Shown: positions 10,939 through 22,436 of the stretch, piece after piece
Position numbering within the stretch: the first letter of the stretch is position 1
Layout of the letters: each line of letters opens with the position of its first letter
DNA from: Synaphobranchus kaupii
Taxonomy: Eukaryota; Chordata; Actinopteri; Anguilliformes; Synaphobranchidae
Length of the DNA stretch: 64,000 nucleotides
Direction of reading: 5' to 3'
Assembly: GCA_029718625.1 (NCBI GenBank)
Contig: CM056379.1
Location: 54,829,579-54,893,578 of the forward strand
Notes under the pieces: generated by a model
What the model saw: the letters and a program-made list of their open reading frames with translations, nothing else
Database searches by the model: none
Told to the model about the DNA's origin: nothing
Translations under genes and position numbers: made by a program

Positions 10939-13147
10939 GATGTTTTAATGTCCGCCTGGCAAGCAATGGTCTCCTTTTATTCCCCATGAATTCAGGGCCC
11001 AGAGAAAACCTAACTGTCTCACAAACAGCAATTCATGGATTTTAATGACAGGAAGAAATGCCCACGGTAATGCCAGTCATTACCCTCTACATTACAAAGT
11101 CCTACTTTATGACAACAGTGCATGAAAATAATCACTACAATTTTGAATATAGCATCTCATGACCAAAGAAAGCAGACAGTTGCCCTCCGTAGACGTGCTC
11201 TGTTGAGCTGTATGGCATACCTCGGGGACAAACATGAAGGGAATTGCGCCTGTCCAGGCAATCACACTGGCAGCCTTTGCTTTCAGGAGGCATTCCACAC
11301 AGCCAGAATAAAGAACACATTGAGCCTCATACAAGAACATCTTATTTTTCTCTTAACTTTCTCTTATATTTGTTCTTGAGAGATATTTGTACGAAGATTT
11401 CACGTTTGATTCACCAAACGCTCGTAGCCTCCAGAAATCTTCTTACAGGCCAGTGCAAATTCACCTGTTCTTAAATGAACTTGCATTCATGTGAATTCCC
11501 TATTAGCATAATTAACGCCCCCAAATTCCATAGGGCCAGCTGTCCTGCCCCCTGTATCTGGAAGATGCATTCACAAAACTGGCATCTTGCCTAAAAAGGA
11601 AAAAGACTTAATGAATCATTCGCACATAGTTCAAGAGAACAGATGATGAAAGATGAAAATCTTTTTCCTTTTTGCACTTTTTCACACAAGCACAAGCACA
11701 TACATTTATATTTGCATCAGTATACCTTTGTTTGGATGTTCTCCTTATTACATCAGTGTGCATCCCACACATCCCACATGCACTGTCTTGCTGCACCAAT
11801 AAGCAGTCATTAGCTTCCCTGGCCCCAGTGAATTGCATGGGGGTAAAAGAAAAGAAAAATATGTTATCGGCTATTTGCGGGCTGGAATGAAAAGAGATGT
11901 ATTTCAGGTTGATAATATCAAGCAAGTCCGCTCCTCTCAACCAGGCAGTCAGGAAGAACGAGTTGTATTTTGCATCTAGGCTATTAACTTGGACGTTGAT
12001 GGAATCGAGGCTACTGTTTTCGATGGAGGAAGGTAAATGCAGGAAGCTTGCTATGCATTTATGTGTAGGCTACAATAAATATTTAAATTAAATTATTTTC
12101 AAATATAATTTTAACATTAAAAACACAAAATAACAGGATAATTTAAACATGGTAATACAATTATGGTGAGCAATTTGTAAATTCAAATTCATATTTTATT
12201 TTAAAGAGTCAAAATGAAAACTGGGAATGAGTTGCTGGGAATATAATTTAGGTCTATTTTCTTTGGGCGTAACTCATACAACAGGTCGCGACCACTCTTA
12301 AATTTTGTTCTTATCTACAAGTAAATCCAAAATAAGCGGAACTAGAAGATGCTACACCAACGCATGTGCTAATCTCGACCCTGAACGTAATATGCATGGG
12401 GCTAAAACTTTGATTTTAACATTGACCGATTGGGAAAAAAATTCAAGATTCAGGTTATTGCCCAATTGTAAAAATCTCCACATAGTTTCATCACAATCAG
12501 AGTAGAATGGTTCGCGTTATGGATGATAGGGACACAAACACAGACAGACAGGAGCAAAAACAATACCTCCTACTCGCGCTACATGCACGTGCTGTTGTAA
12601 AAATGGTGAATGCCATAAAATTGCATAAACCGTTCTTACCTGCCACATAAGAATGAATTTGTGCATGCATATGAGCATTTCTTGCATGAGGCCCAATTAC
12701 TCTTTTCTCAATATATTGTAGGACTTATTTTTGTATTACTCATTGCGAAGAAGAAGAAGAAGAAACACAATTCTGACTGAAAACATTCAGGGCCACATTC
12801 TTGCACATTTATCTCCTGACAGAAATCCAGTACAGGAAACCAGACCAATATTTTTGAGTGTTCCTAAAGAAAATCTGAAGTAATTCACCCAGAACGAATG
12901 TGAGCATGGTGTGCACTTAATATATCCAACCAAACATTTAATTGGATACAAATTCAAACTCTGTTTAAATTACAGTTTAAATTACAAATTACAGTTATCA
13001 GAAAACAAATTGTGATTACCTTAATTTGAACTGTTTTATTGCACAGGATCCAATTACCTTCCATTGACCATCTAAAACAAATGAAATCACTGAAAAAATG
13101 CATACTGTAAGAAACTATGTACTTTTCTTGGACAGACTTCAGAAAGG
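10939..13147. other. No recognised feature; small GAA repeat
   Basis: Only a short (GAA)n run near 12749-12765 stands out. The short frames at 11122-11379 and 11672-11890 show no family motifs and overlap others on both strands. Confidence 0.4.
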
Positions 13148-13149
13148 TA

Positions 13150-13388
13150 CAGTTGAAGTCAGAAGTTTACATACACTTAGGTTGAAGTCATTAAAACTAA
13201 TTTTTAACCACTCCACAGATTTCATGTTAGCAAACTATAGTGTTGGCAAGTCAGTTAGGACATCTACTTTGTGCATGAGTAATTTTTCCAACAATTGTTT
13301 ACAGACAGATTATTTCACTTTTAATTCACTATATCACAATTCCAGTGGGTCAGAAGTTTACATACACTAAGTTGACTGTGCCTTTTCA
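13150..13388 (+). mobile_element. Solo left IR/DR end of a Sleeping Beauty type Tc1 transposon
   Basis: The segment follows a TA (13148-13149) and begins CAGTTGAAGTCAGAAGTTTA. It continues with CAAGTCAGTTAGGACATCTA, TCCAACAATTGTTTACAGAC and the inner repeat GGGTCAGAAGTTTACATACA, ending TTGACTGTGCC. This matches, with scattered changes, the known left inverted-repeat/direct-repeat arm of the salmonid Tc1 elements from which Sleeping Beauty was derived. Both transposase-binding repeats are present (about 13150-13181 and 13341-13372). No right arm or transposase is linked to it here; a different repeat follows at once. Confidence 0.85.
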
Positions 13389-13510
13389 TTTATAATATTT
13401 GGTCACATATCCTTTGCATGCCATGACTTCCTGATGTCTGTGACCCAACAACATCAAAAGACTCTTGATATCTTATTTTCTGGTACTGTTACAAGCGATA
13501 CTATAACATC
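13389..13510. repeat. DNA-transposon fragment shared with 29882-29990
   Basis: Contains ATATCCTTTGCATGCCATGA, CTGATGTCTGTGACCCAACA and TACAAGCGATACTATAACAT, near-identical to the block at 29882-29990. The phrase resembles a common fish DNA-transposon end, but I cannot name the family. Confidence 0.6.
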
Positions 13511-13524
13511 TTTGCATTTGAATG

Positions 13525-13940
13525 GATCTCTATGGGAATTGGGGGGTGGGACTAGATTTAGCTGTAAATTACACTGGAACAGTATGGAACACATGGTTGG
13601 CTAAATGGCTCTAAGTCATCAAGGGTCTGACGTATCAAACAAGCCATAAATCATTACTCTGCTGCCAGAAATACAGTAGATATGGATGGATAACTTGAAG
13701 GGTTTCTTCTCTTGACTTATTTTTCCATAGAGTTCAATAGGAAAATTTGTCAGGAGAAACAACCCTTAAAGTGATCCATCCATATCTACTGTATATCAGG
13801 CAGCAGATTGATGGTTTGAGGCTTGTTTGATACCTCAGACCCCTGATGACTTACAGCCATTTTACCAATCATGTATTCCATACTGTTCCAGCATAATTTA
13901 CAGCTAAATCTAGTCCCACCCCCAAATTCCCATAGAGATC
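13525..13940. repeat. 416-bp near-perfect palindrome (foldback MITE)
   Basis: The ends GATCTCTATGGGAATT and AATTCCCATAGAGATC are exact inverses. Arms of about 190 bases match inward with few differences (GACTAGATTTAGCTGTAAAT, CAGTAGATATGGATGGAT) to an axis near 13732. No coding content. An RNA copy would fold into a ~190-bp stem. Confidence 0.9.
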
Positions 13941-14308
13941 ACTGAACAAAAGGGTATGAACTGCATGTTGATCTGTCAAATGGCCTCGGAGGAGTTCGAT
14001 TTTATAGGTTTTTCACAAAATGCAAATTTGCAAAAGATACAATATGGCAGACCTCATTTGTCCTAATGGCAAAGTTATTTGCCACGAACCAAGGAATTAG
14101 AGGCAAAAAGAATTTTGAAGATAGGCTAAACGGTTCAAATGTTATAGCCCAAAAGATTATAGAATTTCACTTTGTCTCTATAGCGCCACCATCAGGTGAA
14201 CTGGGTTGGAATTCACTGTACATGTGTTGTGTCGCAGTGTCTACATGTGTGCAAAGTTTCAGCAAAAGTTATCATGTGGTTTTGCTGCAATTGTAACAAA
14301 TGTGGGAA
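13941..14308. other. Unassigned, repeat-like flank
   Basis: No gene recognised. The phrase CTATAGCGCCACCATCAGG near 14178-14196 resembles common fish repeats, but a boundary cannot be set. Confidence 0.35.
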
Positions 14309-14312
14309 TAAT

Positions 14313-14357
<45 letters not shown>
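14309..14357. repeat. (AAT)n microsatellite
   Basis: Uninterrupted run of about 15 AAT/ATA triplets. Confidence 0.95.
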
Positions 14358-14358
<1 letters not shown>

Positions 14359-16900
14359 CCAGCGAAAACAATAGGTAACTATTGTCTTTTAAATATTTTA
14401 AGGCAAAATTATATTAATGCATAATTTCATAATGACTGCTGTTAAAAAAAGGCAAGGATGTTGGTGACCTGTGCAAACGATTTCAAGATTTCAAAATTCA
14501 GTGCACAACAGCACATTAACATAATAACGTGTGTATTTATGATTGACCCCCTTGATTGTGAGTACTTTGCCACTCCCTACACGAGCGGCTGGAGACGGAT
14601 GTGTGAACATTCAGATAGTCTTCACGTGGCCAACCTCACAGGCGGACAACGTTGCACTTTTCATGTCACAGTCTCCATGGTAACCCCCCCCAGATTTCCT
14701 CCGAGGCTGTTAGGGTTACTTCTTAATTATGTTGTCCAACTGCCAAAGTGAATCATGATCACGTTCATGGGTCATCACTTACTGGGAGCCCAAGTTAATT
14801 TCTCATAATTGTGGCCACACAAAGGATAGTGTTCAAGTGTTTTCAGGAGAGCTCTTTGAATTTCCAAGGATTCCACTCATGACCCCTCTCATGAACAGCC
14901 AGTTATATGGCTCCTTAATACAGAGGCAACTCTATCCAGAATTCATTAGTGCAGTAACCATAGCAGTGGCTATGTCTCACTTCAGCTAAGATTATGATGA
15001 AGCTGTGCATAGTTATCACACACAAAAACACAGCTTGTTGTGGACAGTTTCCCTGAATGAAGATGACATGTTACTTTGAAGACATTGTTCAGTATTGTCA
15101 GGTTAACCCCTCAACATTCGACCAAATAAAAAACCCATTTAGAAATGGGAGTAACCAGGTAAATTATTCCCAGTGTACCACCACTAAAGGCATGACACCT
15201 GACAGCTGCAATTGCAGTCAATTCTTATACATTCAAATGTATAGTAAAGAAGAGACAATGGAAGCTGAGTGGAGCACTCTTCACATACTGTCTGTCTGTC
15301 GTTTCATATTCTGTGTGAACATCACTCGCCATGCAGAGCAGGAAGCAGCCTTACCTCACCGCTCATTGATTGCACTACTCCCTCTAAGGCAATACTAGAT
15401 AAATGTTACATATGAATAATCTCTGCTTTGCTCAAGAGATACCACATACCCACGTCATAGCTTTAAAATGCTTCTGATGAGTCACAAAGACTGCAGTTAG
15501 TGGAATGCTGATCAGATTGTTTCACCGGCTATGATCATGCTTCTCTGAGGGAATAAATGTTTCTTCACTCTGGGAAAACAAATGTTTTCAGCTCATAGGC
15601 AAGAGTTATTCTTATTGGCTTCATTAAATGAGAACGCAAGACTAATAACTATGTGTCACAGAATGGGGTATTGCATCTACCCACCAAACGTTGTTTTGAC
15701 GTCGGTCAGATGTCAAATCAACATTGGTTATGGAGGGCGATATGTCATCGATTAGTGGGGCAGAAATGAAAGTTTTTTGGACGTTGGTATATTGCAACAT
15801 AGTACAAGAAGTACAACATAGTACAAGAATGAGTACAAGAAGTGGTCGCGTCATGACTCAATGTCGATTAGCCTTATAGCCACGACGCAGGATGGCAAAT
15901 TCTTTGGGGGGTATTTTCAAGTCCAAGATAGGAAAAAGATGTTGAAATCTAAGCCAAACAATACATTTGTAAAGTCATAATAGTAACAGACTGAATGAAT
16001 GCATGACTGTGATTTCAGCATGCATGTTTGGTTGCTTTCTCAGCAGGTAGTGGCTTCCTTGCTGAAGACATAACAAGCCATATCTATGGGGTCACAATAC
16101 GCTGCCTGTGCAACCAGAAAGTCACTGAGCCCCTTCAGTCACCTGTGTCTACCACATGCATTGTGGCTTTGTGAAGTTGCAAATATAAATTATATTTTCT
16201 GAATAAATAATCATGGTGAAATTTAGTCCAATAAAAAATAAGAAAAGGGACTAATAGAACATTTCAGACAAGAAAGAAGTGGACCACATGAGTGAAAATC
16301 GATTCTCCAGAGAATAATGTTTCTTCCAGAGAAGTGGGGAAATATTTTTTTTAAATGCAAAGGACAAAACAAGGACAAACCATGCAACAAAATACCGCGA
16401 ACATCTTTTAGACTCTTCTTTATCCACATCTTGATTGATTCTGTACTGGAGTATGGCCGACAACTCCTTTCCATGCTAGCCTGTAAACAAAAATTTGTAA
16501 AAAAAATTGCAACGGATAGAGCTATTGATTGTGTCCTTGAATTTGGTGGCTCCTTTAAAACTGCTGCAAAACAATTTAACTGAACAAAATCAATGGCTCT
16601 GTCTGATACAATTATATGTCTACAGCTTGCTGGGTAATTTTGAGTTTCAATAAAAAATGTTTTTAATTTTCTTAATACATTTTCCCATTAATCCCAATTC
16701 CCACACTAAGTTGGAATGTCCATTTATCTGCAACCGCAGCCGTGTTCATGCGTGAATGCCACTGCAGACATCCACGGTTCTCCTCCGAAACATGTGATGT
16801 CGCCAGCTGCTTCCTTTCACACCGCAGCCTACAGCCAAGCTCGCACAGAGTGCAGTTGGAGATGGCTTTATAATTTATAATATATGCAGCTTTATAATGC
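14358..16900. other. No recognised feature
   Basis: About 2.5 kb of mixed sequence with only short frames without motifs. Confidence 0.4.
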
Positions 16901-17123
16901 AGTCCACAGGCGCCCGAGCGAACAGCAGAGGTCGCTCAAGAGCGATGAAATGTGGACCCCTAACTGACTGAAGCCTCCCATAACCTGGGTGATGCAATCG
17001 TCAATTGAGCCTCGCCCTATGGAGGTACAGGCCACAGTCAGCACTGGCACAGTCTGGATTCTATCCGAGACCGTGGGGCTCAGCCCTGCACCGCAATGTG
17101 GTGCCTTAACTGAACGAGCCACC
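16901..17123 (-). repeat. tRNA-derived SINE, decayed
   Basis: Read on the minus strand it starts near GGCTCGTTCAGTTAAGGCAC (A-box-like) and has GGATAGAATCC (B-box-like) about 50 bases on. A body follows with CTGTGCCAGTGCTGACTGTG and GAGGCTCAATTGACGATTGC. The Pol III box spacing and the body match a tRNA-headed SINE type seen widely in fish. Confidence 0.6.
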
Positions 17124-18445
17124 AAGCAGCCCAGAATTTGAGTTATTTTGAAAGAAATTAGTCAAATCATTTTTGGAGAGTGCATGGTGGTTTTAGGGCA
17201 GTTTATTTGTAAGGCGCTTCTGCATTGCCTGAGGCAGGGTGAAATAAGTGGAACAGCGCATTGGAAGATGGGTTGTGCACATCGCCTCAGGCTCTACTGC
17301 TTGTCTTCCCTAAGAGATAAAGCTGTTTATATGTCTGCTCAAATTCTCACTTCTTCAGCTGCACTTCTCAGAGGTCTGACTGAAGAACCTGTGGAGTCTG
17401 AAATCCACTGTCTTCAATATTCCAAGATAGCGCTGCTGACTTCTAGTTTCAGATGAGAACTATCACAGAGATTGAATAATATTGTCAAAAACATTTTGTG
17501 TAGATGGGTATTCTCTGGGTAGAGATTTGACTGCAATCCAAGTTAATAATTAAGTCAATTTATTAATTTACACGTTCATTAGAATGATTTACAGAATGAT
17601 GGACTGCACCAAAGGCTCATGTATATTATCTATATTCACTGCATTTGCTTTCTTTTATGAAAACACAGGCTCAGGAAACAACAAAAAAAACAAACAAGGA
17701 AAACCACCAGCCAGTGAGCAGATATTTTTGGAAGGCCACATAACACTGCCTTTTTTTCGACAATTGCTCCCAAATTATCTTTTTACCGCCAATGTGTTTC
17801 CAATGTAAATAAATATGTTATACGTTATTCTGCATTACTAAGTCACATGGCATAATTTGGTTGTGAAAAAATACAAAAAAGAAAATGGGTGCTTAAGTTA
17901 TTCAAAAAGTGTCCCAGTCAGTCATTTCATATTACAAAATAAATTTATGAACATATACTACTAAATATGTAACAAGTTCCAGAGGCACAACAGGAAACAC
18001 ACTCTTCTGATAATGTGATAATTACCAGCTACATCAGTAATGCATCCACTAACTAGACAATAGTTTCCAGTCTGATAAGTTGGATAGAAGACACCCTTAT
18101 GGTATCTCAACAGACAATGATGTCTGCCGACTCGCCAAGTCACAAGAAGGTATACAGGCATTTCACATCATTGTGGGTGTTACGGCCACTCCCTGAATGA
18201 CTGCAACAAAAATACACAGAGACATAACAAGTTGCAAATAAAGAAAATCAATTCATTTAAACACAATGGGTTGAGTGTATGGAATGCATGCGTTTATGTG
18301 TATAGAAAAGGAAAAAGGTCAGCAAAAATGGGGAAAACCACGGTCCTGCAAACACGTAGGGTTCATAGGCCGTGAAGGGAGAAAATGCGGCAGAAAGCAC
18401 TGGCACAAAAAGAAACGCAACTATCGAGTCCTGGGAAACCCGGGC
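17124..18445. other. No recognised feature
   Basis: No supported gene, RNA or element end. Confidence 0.4.
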
Positions 18446-18967
18446 TGCATTCGAATCCAATTTAACACGTTCCCTTCCCTCGCTGTCTTCCCTCGCTGTC
18501 TTCCCTCGAGGGAGCTATCTTGTGATGCAATTTGCTACGTGCAGCAAGCAAACTTAAAAGGTGCTCTGCAAGGGAGGATTGACGAGAAACAAACAAAAAC
18601 GGAACCGAACCGCCCTCGCACCATTTCGGAAGGGCAACACCATAGAGTTGATATGTGACCGCCACATCAGAGACCTTCCCCCCTCTGGCCACATAGTTCT
18701 GTGGTGACCGCCCACTTTTTCCATGTGGAGCATTGCATTGTGGGATTCCCTTCTTGCTGGAAGCTTGCATTTTATACCCTTGGTGGAAGGGAGGATAAAC
18801 GAGGGAGCGAGGGAATATAATTACTCCCTCCCCTTTCTTAAATTGGATCCGAATCACAATTGGTGTGGCTGCCATATTTCATCCTGGCATTTTGGAGATT
18901 CCCCCCTTGAAGCAAGGGAAGGGAACGACAGGAAGAAAGGATAAATTTCGGATCTGAATGCAGCCCC
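18446..18967. mobile_element. ~520-bp TIR element (MITE)
   Basis: The left end GGGCTGCATTCGAATCC is mirrored by GGATCTGAATGCAGCCCC at the right. CCCTTCCCTCGC-type stretches are partly inverted inside. No transposase frame. The 127- and 137-residue open frames across it on opposite strands have no motifs and are dismissed. Confidence 0.55.
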
Positions 18968-19136
18968 AGTCTTTTAAAGATGTGGGCCCACGGCCCAGGT
19001 GAATCCATTCAAATCGGGATCCAATTAAGCAATCAGGTCTAGAGGAGAAGGAAACACAAGACAGAACAAAAAAAATCACAGCAAGAGTGCAGCTGTATTC
19101 CAATAGTCAAATTTGAGCAAGGAAGGATCCACAGAT

Positions 19137-20645
19137 ATAGCAGAGACCCTCTCCCAGGGGGAGACAACAATCATTGGTCTAAAACGCGTAATGCCTCAGT
19201 GAGACTGACAGTGAGACCAAAGGCTGTTTCGGGCTGTATTTTTTGAATGGAAGTCAATGGAGAAGATCCCTTAGCACCCTGAACAAGCTTCTGTTTTGTG
19301 TACACTGTTCGTTACATAATAAATTGACTGCCTTGTTGCTCATCTTCAACATGTTTGTCATCACATCCTACTCATTTTGGAGCGAGCTGTGATGTGTCTA
19401 CTCAGGGCCGTGTTAAACTCAGACTGTGACATAGGCAAGGACGATTTCTGGGCCCCCCTCCCCAAAAAAACATGCACGCGCAGACAGTAAACATTGCATG
19501 GGTAAAATGACTGGGGATGGCATGTCAGGATCTTTTTATTAGAACCTATACTATATGTTTTGATAATGCGTTGTTAGATGACCCATTGGACCGTTATAGC
19601 GGCATCGTTTCACTAACATAGCTCAAAGTGTTACAGAGTGGCGGAATAAATTCAACCGTTTGACTGAGCTTCATTAGACTCCACAAATCATAATTTTTTT
19701 CAGGTGCATTTTCAGCCCCCCCTCCACGAGATCACATAGGCACATGCCTATAATGCCTATGCATTAACACGGCCCTGTGTCTACTACAAAAAAAATATTG
19801 TTTTGTGAGATGATACAGTAGGGAATGTTGCAGCAGTTAGTATTCATTTACGACACTACAGGCCCAGCGTCTCCGAGCTAGCACCCAAACTGTGGGATAA
19901 GTATCTCAAATCGATTGCTCCATGCCTGTATACCATTGTTTAATAATAAAATATAAATTGGTGTAAGGTTGTGTGTCTGTTTGTTAGCGAGTCCGTTTTT
20001 GAAAGGATGTTTAACGGTAACTTATACCATCGCTAGCTGGCTAATTAGCTACATAGCTAAACATCCAAATTTGCGCTTTTTTCTACACTTGGAATTGTAT
20101 TCCAAACATTCCACCAAAATATCAGCGTATAGATCACATCGCCATGCCACGTCTACGTGCAGCAGTAATGTTAGCTAAATTTCAATAATAGGTGAGACAA
20201 GCACTTTTTTAAATTATTTTTTTATTTCCTTCCGATGATTTGCAGTAGGCCCACGTTACATAGGCTAGCTAGGTAGCACCTGTAAAAACGGTTTCCCTTC
20301 CTAATGCAATTAAAGTGTGGCCATGTGTCTTTGGTAAACACTGATATTTCAGTGTAACAGTGGTGATAAGTAAGCAAATCACTCTTTATAGGTGCATGGA
20401 GTGGGAATATCATAAATGGTCATTTTTCTGTCTTTCAAAATATTAACGGGTGCGTGCAATACTATATTGCCAAATGCCATAGATAACTGTCAAAAAACTG
20501 AAGAGTCTCACTGACGTCAATACTTTGAAACGATTGGCTAGCAACGGTGCACGTGATCCAAGCTAAGCTACTACTAGCCGTTACGCTTTTCACAATGCAA
20601 AAGACGTGGAGTCTCCCATCTCACCCTTTATAAGAAAATCTCTGG
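19137..20645. repeat. Left arm of giant foldback element
   Basis: This arm is the inverse of 21081-22436 plus 29587-29696. Matching stretches include CCAGGGGGAGACAACAATCA, GAATGGAAGTCAATGGAGAA, TTAGCACCCTGAACAAGCTT, GGATGTTTAACGGTAACTTA, CATCGCCATGCCACGTCTA, CACGTTACATAGGCTAGCTA and CTACTAGCCGTTACGCTTTT. It carries an hAT MITE (19403-19777) and about 190 bases near 20308-20500 that are absent from the right arm. Confidence 0.9.
19403..19777. mobile_element. hAT-type MITE nested in the foldback left arm
   Basis: The terminal repeats CAGGGCCGTGTTAA and TTAACACGGCCCTG are perfect 14-bp inverses. They are flanked by the 8-bp duplication TGTCTACT (19395-19402 and 19778-19785). 8-bp duplications with CAGGG ends are the hAT signature. 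The opposite foldback arm has the uninterrupted site GTGTCTACTACAAA, proving insertion after arm formation. 375 bp, non-coding. Confidence 0.92.
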
Positions 20646-21080
20646 ATATAGTTCTGTGGAAGGATCCTTCAGATCGCATGAACCGGAAATATTTCCGGGC
20701 AGCCATGCTAAGGACCGTTCAAATTTCTTAAATTAGGAAGGAAAGGAGCTTCACAATTCCTTTTATCTTGGACTATCGTTTTCAGAAGGAAGGTAGTATT
20801 CGCATCCCAGAATGCAATGCCGCCAATGTTTTCATAAGCAACGGAGTTTTCCGGGACATACCGAATTACCGAATTCAAACAACAAGGCGAACATCTGAGA
20901 AATGCCAGAAATCTAAATGTGAATAGCTAGTATTGTTGGTTAGTATTGGCTTATAATAGAAAGTAAACAAACAATGACACATCAGACAATACACCACATT
21001 TATTAACAGGCTACATTTCGCCGAAATAAAACGAACGGTTCAAGTGAAATACAGACGGCAATGATGCGCCTTTTGTCGTA
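20646..21080. other. Central spacer of the foldback element
   Basis: Single-copy loop between the arms. It contains no open frame of note and no recognised motif. Confidence 0.55.
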
Positions 21081-22436
21081 TTTTCAGAGATTTTCTTATA
21101 AAGGGGGAGATGGGAGACTCCGCGTCTTTTGCATTGTGAAAAGCGTAACGGCTAGTAGTAGCGTAGCTTGGATCACATGTACCATTGCTAGCCAATTGTT
21201 TCAAAGTATTGACGTCAGTGAGACTCTTCCCTCATTAGGAAGGGAAACCGTTTTTACAGGTGCTACCTAGCTAGCCTATGTAACGTGGGCCTACTGCAAA
21301 AGTCATTGGCTGTGTCTCAATTGCGAGGCTGCGACCTATAGTGGCCGTATCCTCCATAGGACAGTCCTTTGTAGAGAGGAAGGCTGGGCTGGCTTTTGAA
21401 CAGCAGCTGAAATGGGACAGTCTACAAAGAATTCACGTTTACGTCACGGAGTTCCCGCCCACAACGTCCTCAGACCTAAACAACCAGCGCGTGAGACTCA
21501 CAAGAAAATAAATCCGCGAGTAAAATAAAAAAAAATACTGAAATAGGCTATAAAAATTGAAAATTTATTCGAGGTAATATACATTTTAGCCAACAGGTAA
21601 CAACATGATTACCGATAGCTAAACTTTAAAAAAGTTTACACAAACTTACATTTAAACACCAGATCGCTGTTCTCGTCCGCCATTTTCCGTATCGACTGTC
21701 TTTCGGGCTGCGCAAAGAATTGTGGGATATCTAAGGCTGCGAAGGATACACCGATGTATCCTTCAAAATTGGCCAAAAGTAGGCTGCATTTCGAGGTCGC
21801 ATTTCAAGGAGTCTTCGTAATGGGACAGTACTTCTGACGTATGTGGTCCTGAAATGCAGCCTTCGTAGGTCACAGCCTCGCAATTGAGACACAGTCCTTG
21901 TCTCAACCTATTATTACAATTTAACGTTACCGCTGCACATAGACGTGGCATGGCGATGTGATCTATACACTGATATTTTGGTAGAATGTTTGTGGAATAC
22001 AATTCCAAGAGTAGCCTAGAAAAAGGAGCGCAAATTTGGATGTTTAGCTATGTAGCTAATTAGCCAGCTAGCGATGGTATAAGTTACCGTTAAACATCCT
22101 TTCAAAAACGGACTCGCTAACAGACACACAACCTAACACCGATTTATATTTTATTATTAAACAATCATATACAGGCATGGAGCAATCGATTTGAGATACT
22201 TATCCTAACTGAATTATAACTGCTGCAACATTCCCTACTGTCTATCATCTCACAAAACAGTATTTTTTTTGTAGTAGACACATCATAGCTCGCTCCAAAA
22301 TGAGTATGTGATGACAAACATGTTGAAGATGAGCGACAAGGCAGTCAATTTATTATGTCATGAACAGTGTCCACAAAACAGAAGCTTGTTCAGGGTGCTA
22401 AGGGATCTTCTCCATTGACTTCCATTCAAAAGATAC
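21081..22436. repeat. Right arm of giant foldback element, first part
   Basis: Inverse of the left arm, interrupted by a TIR element (21310-21894) and, at 22437, by a sushi-type retrotransposon. The arm resumes at 29587. Confidence 0.9.
21310..21894. mobile_element. 585-bp TIR element nested in the foldback right arm
   Basis: The ends CTGTGTCTCAATTGCGAGGC and its inverse at 21875-21894 extend to a 28-bp TIR with one mismatch. The corresponding place in the left arm (near 20200-20230) lacks it. No coding frame. I could not define a clean target duplication. Confidence 0.75.

Noticed and set aside
18275..18875. Overlapping 127- and 137-codon frames on opposite strands
   Set aside because: Span a small TIR element; frames on both strands with no homology.
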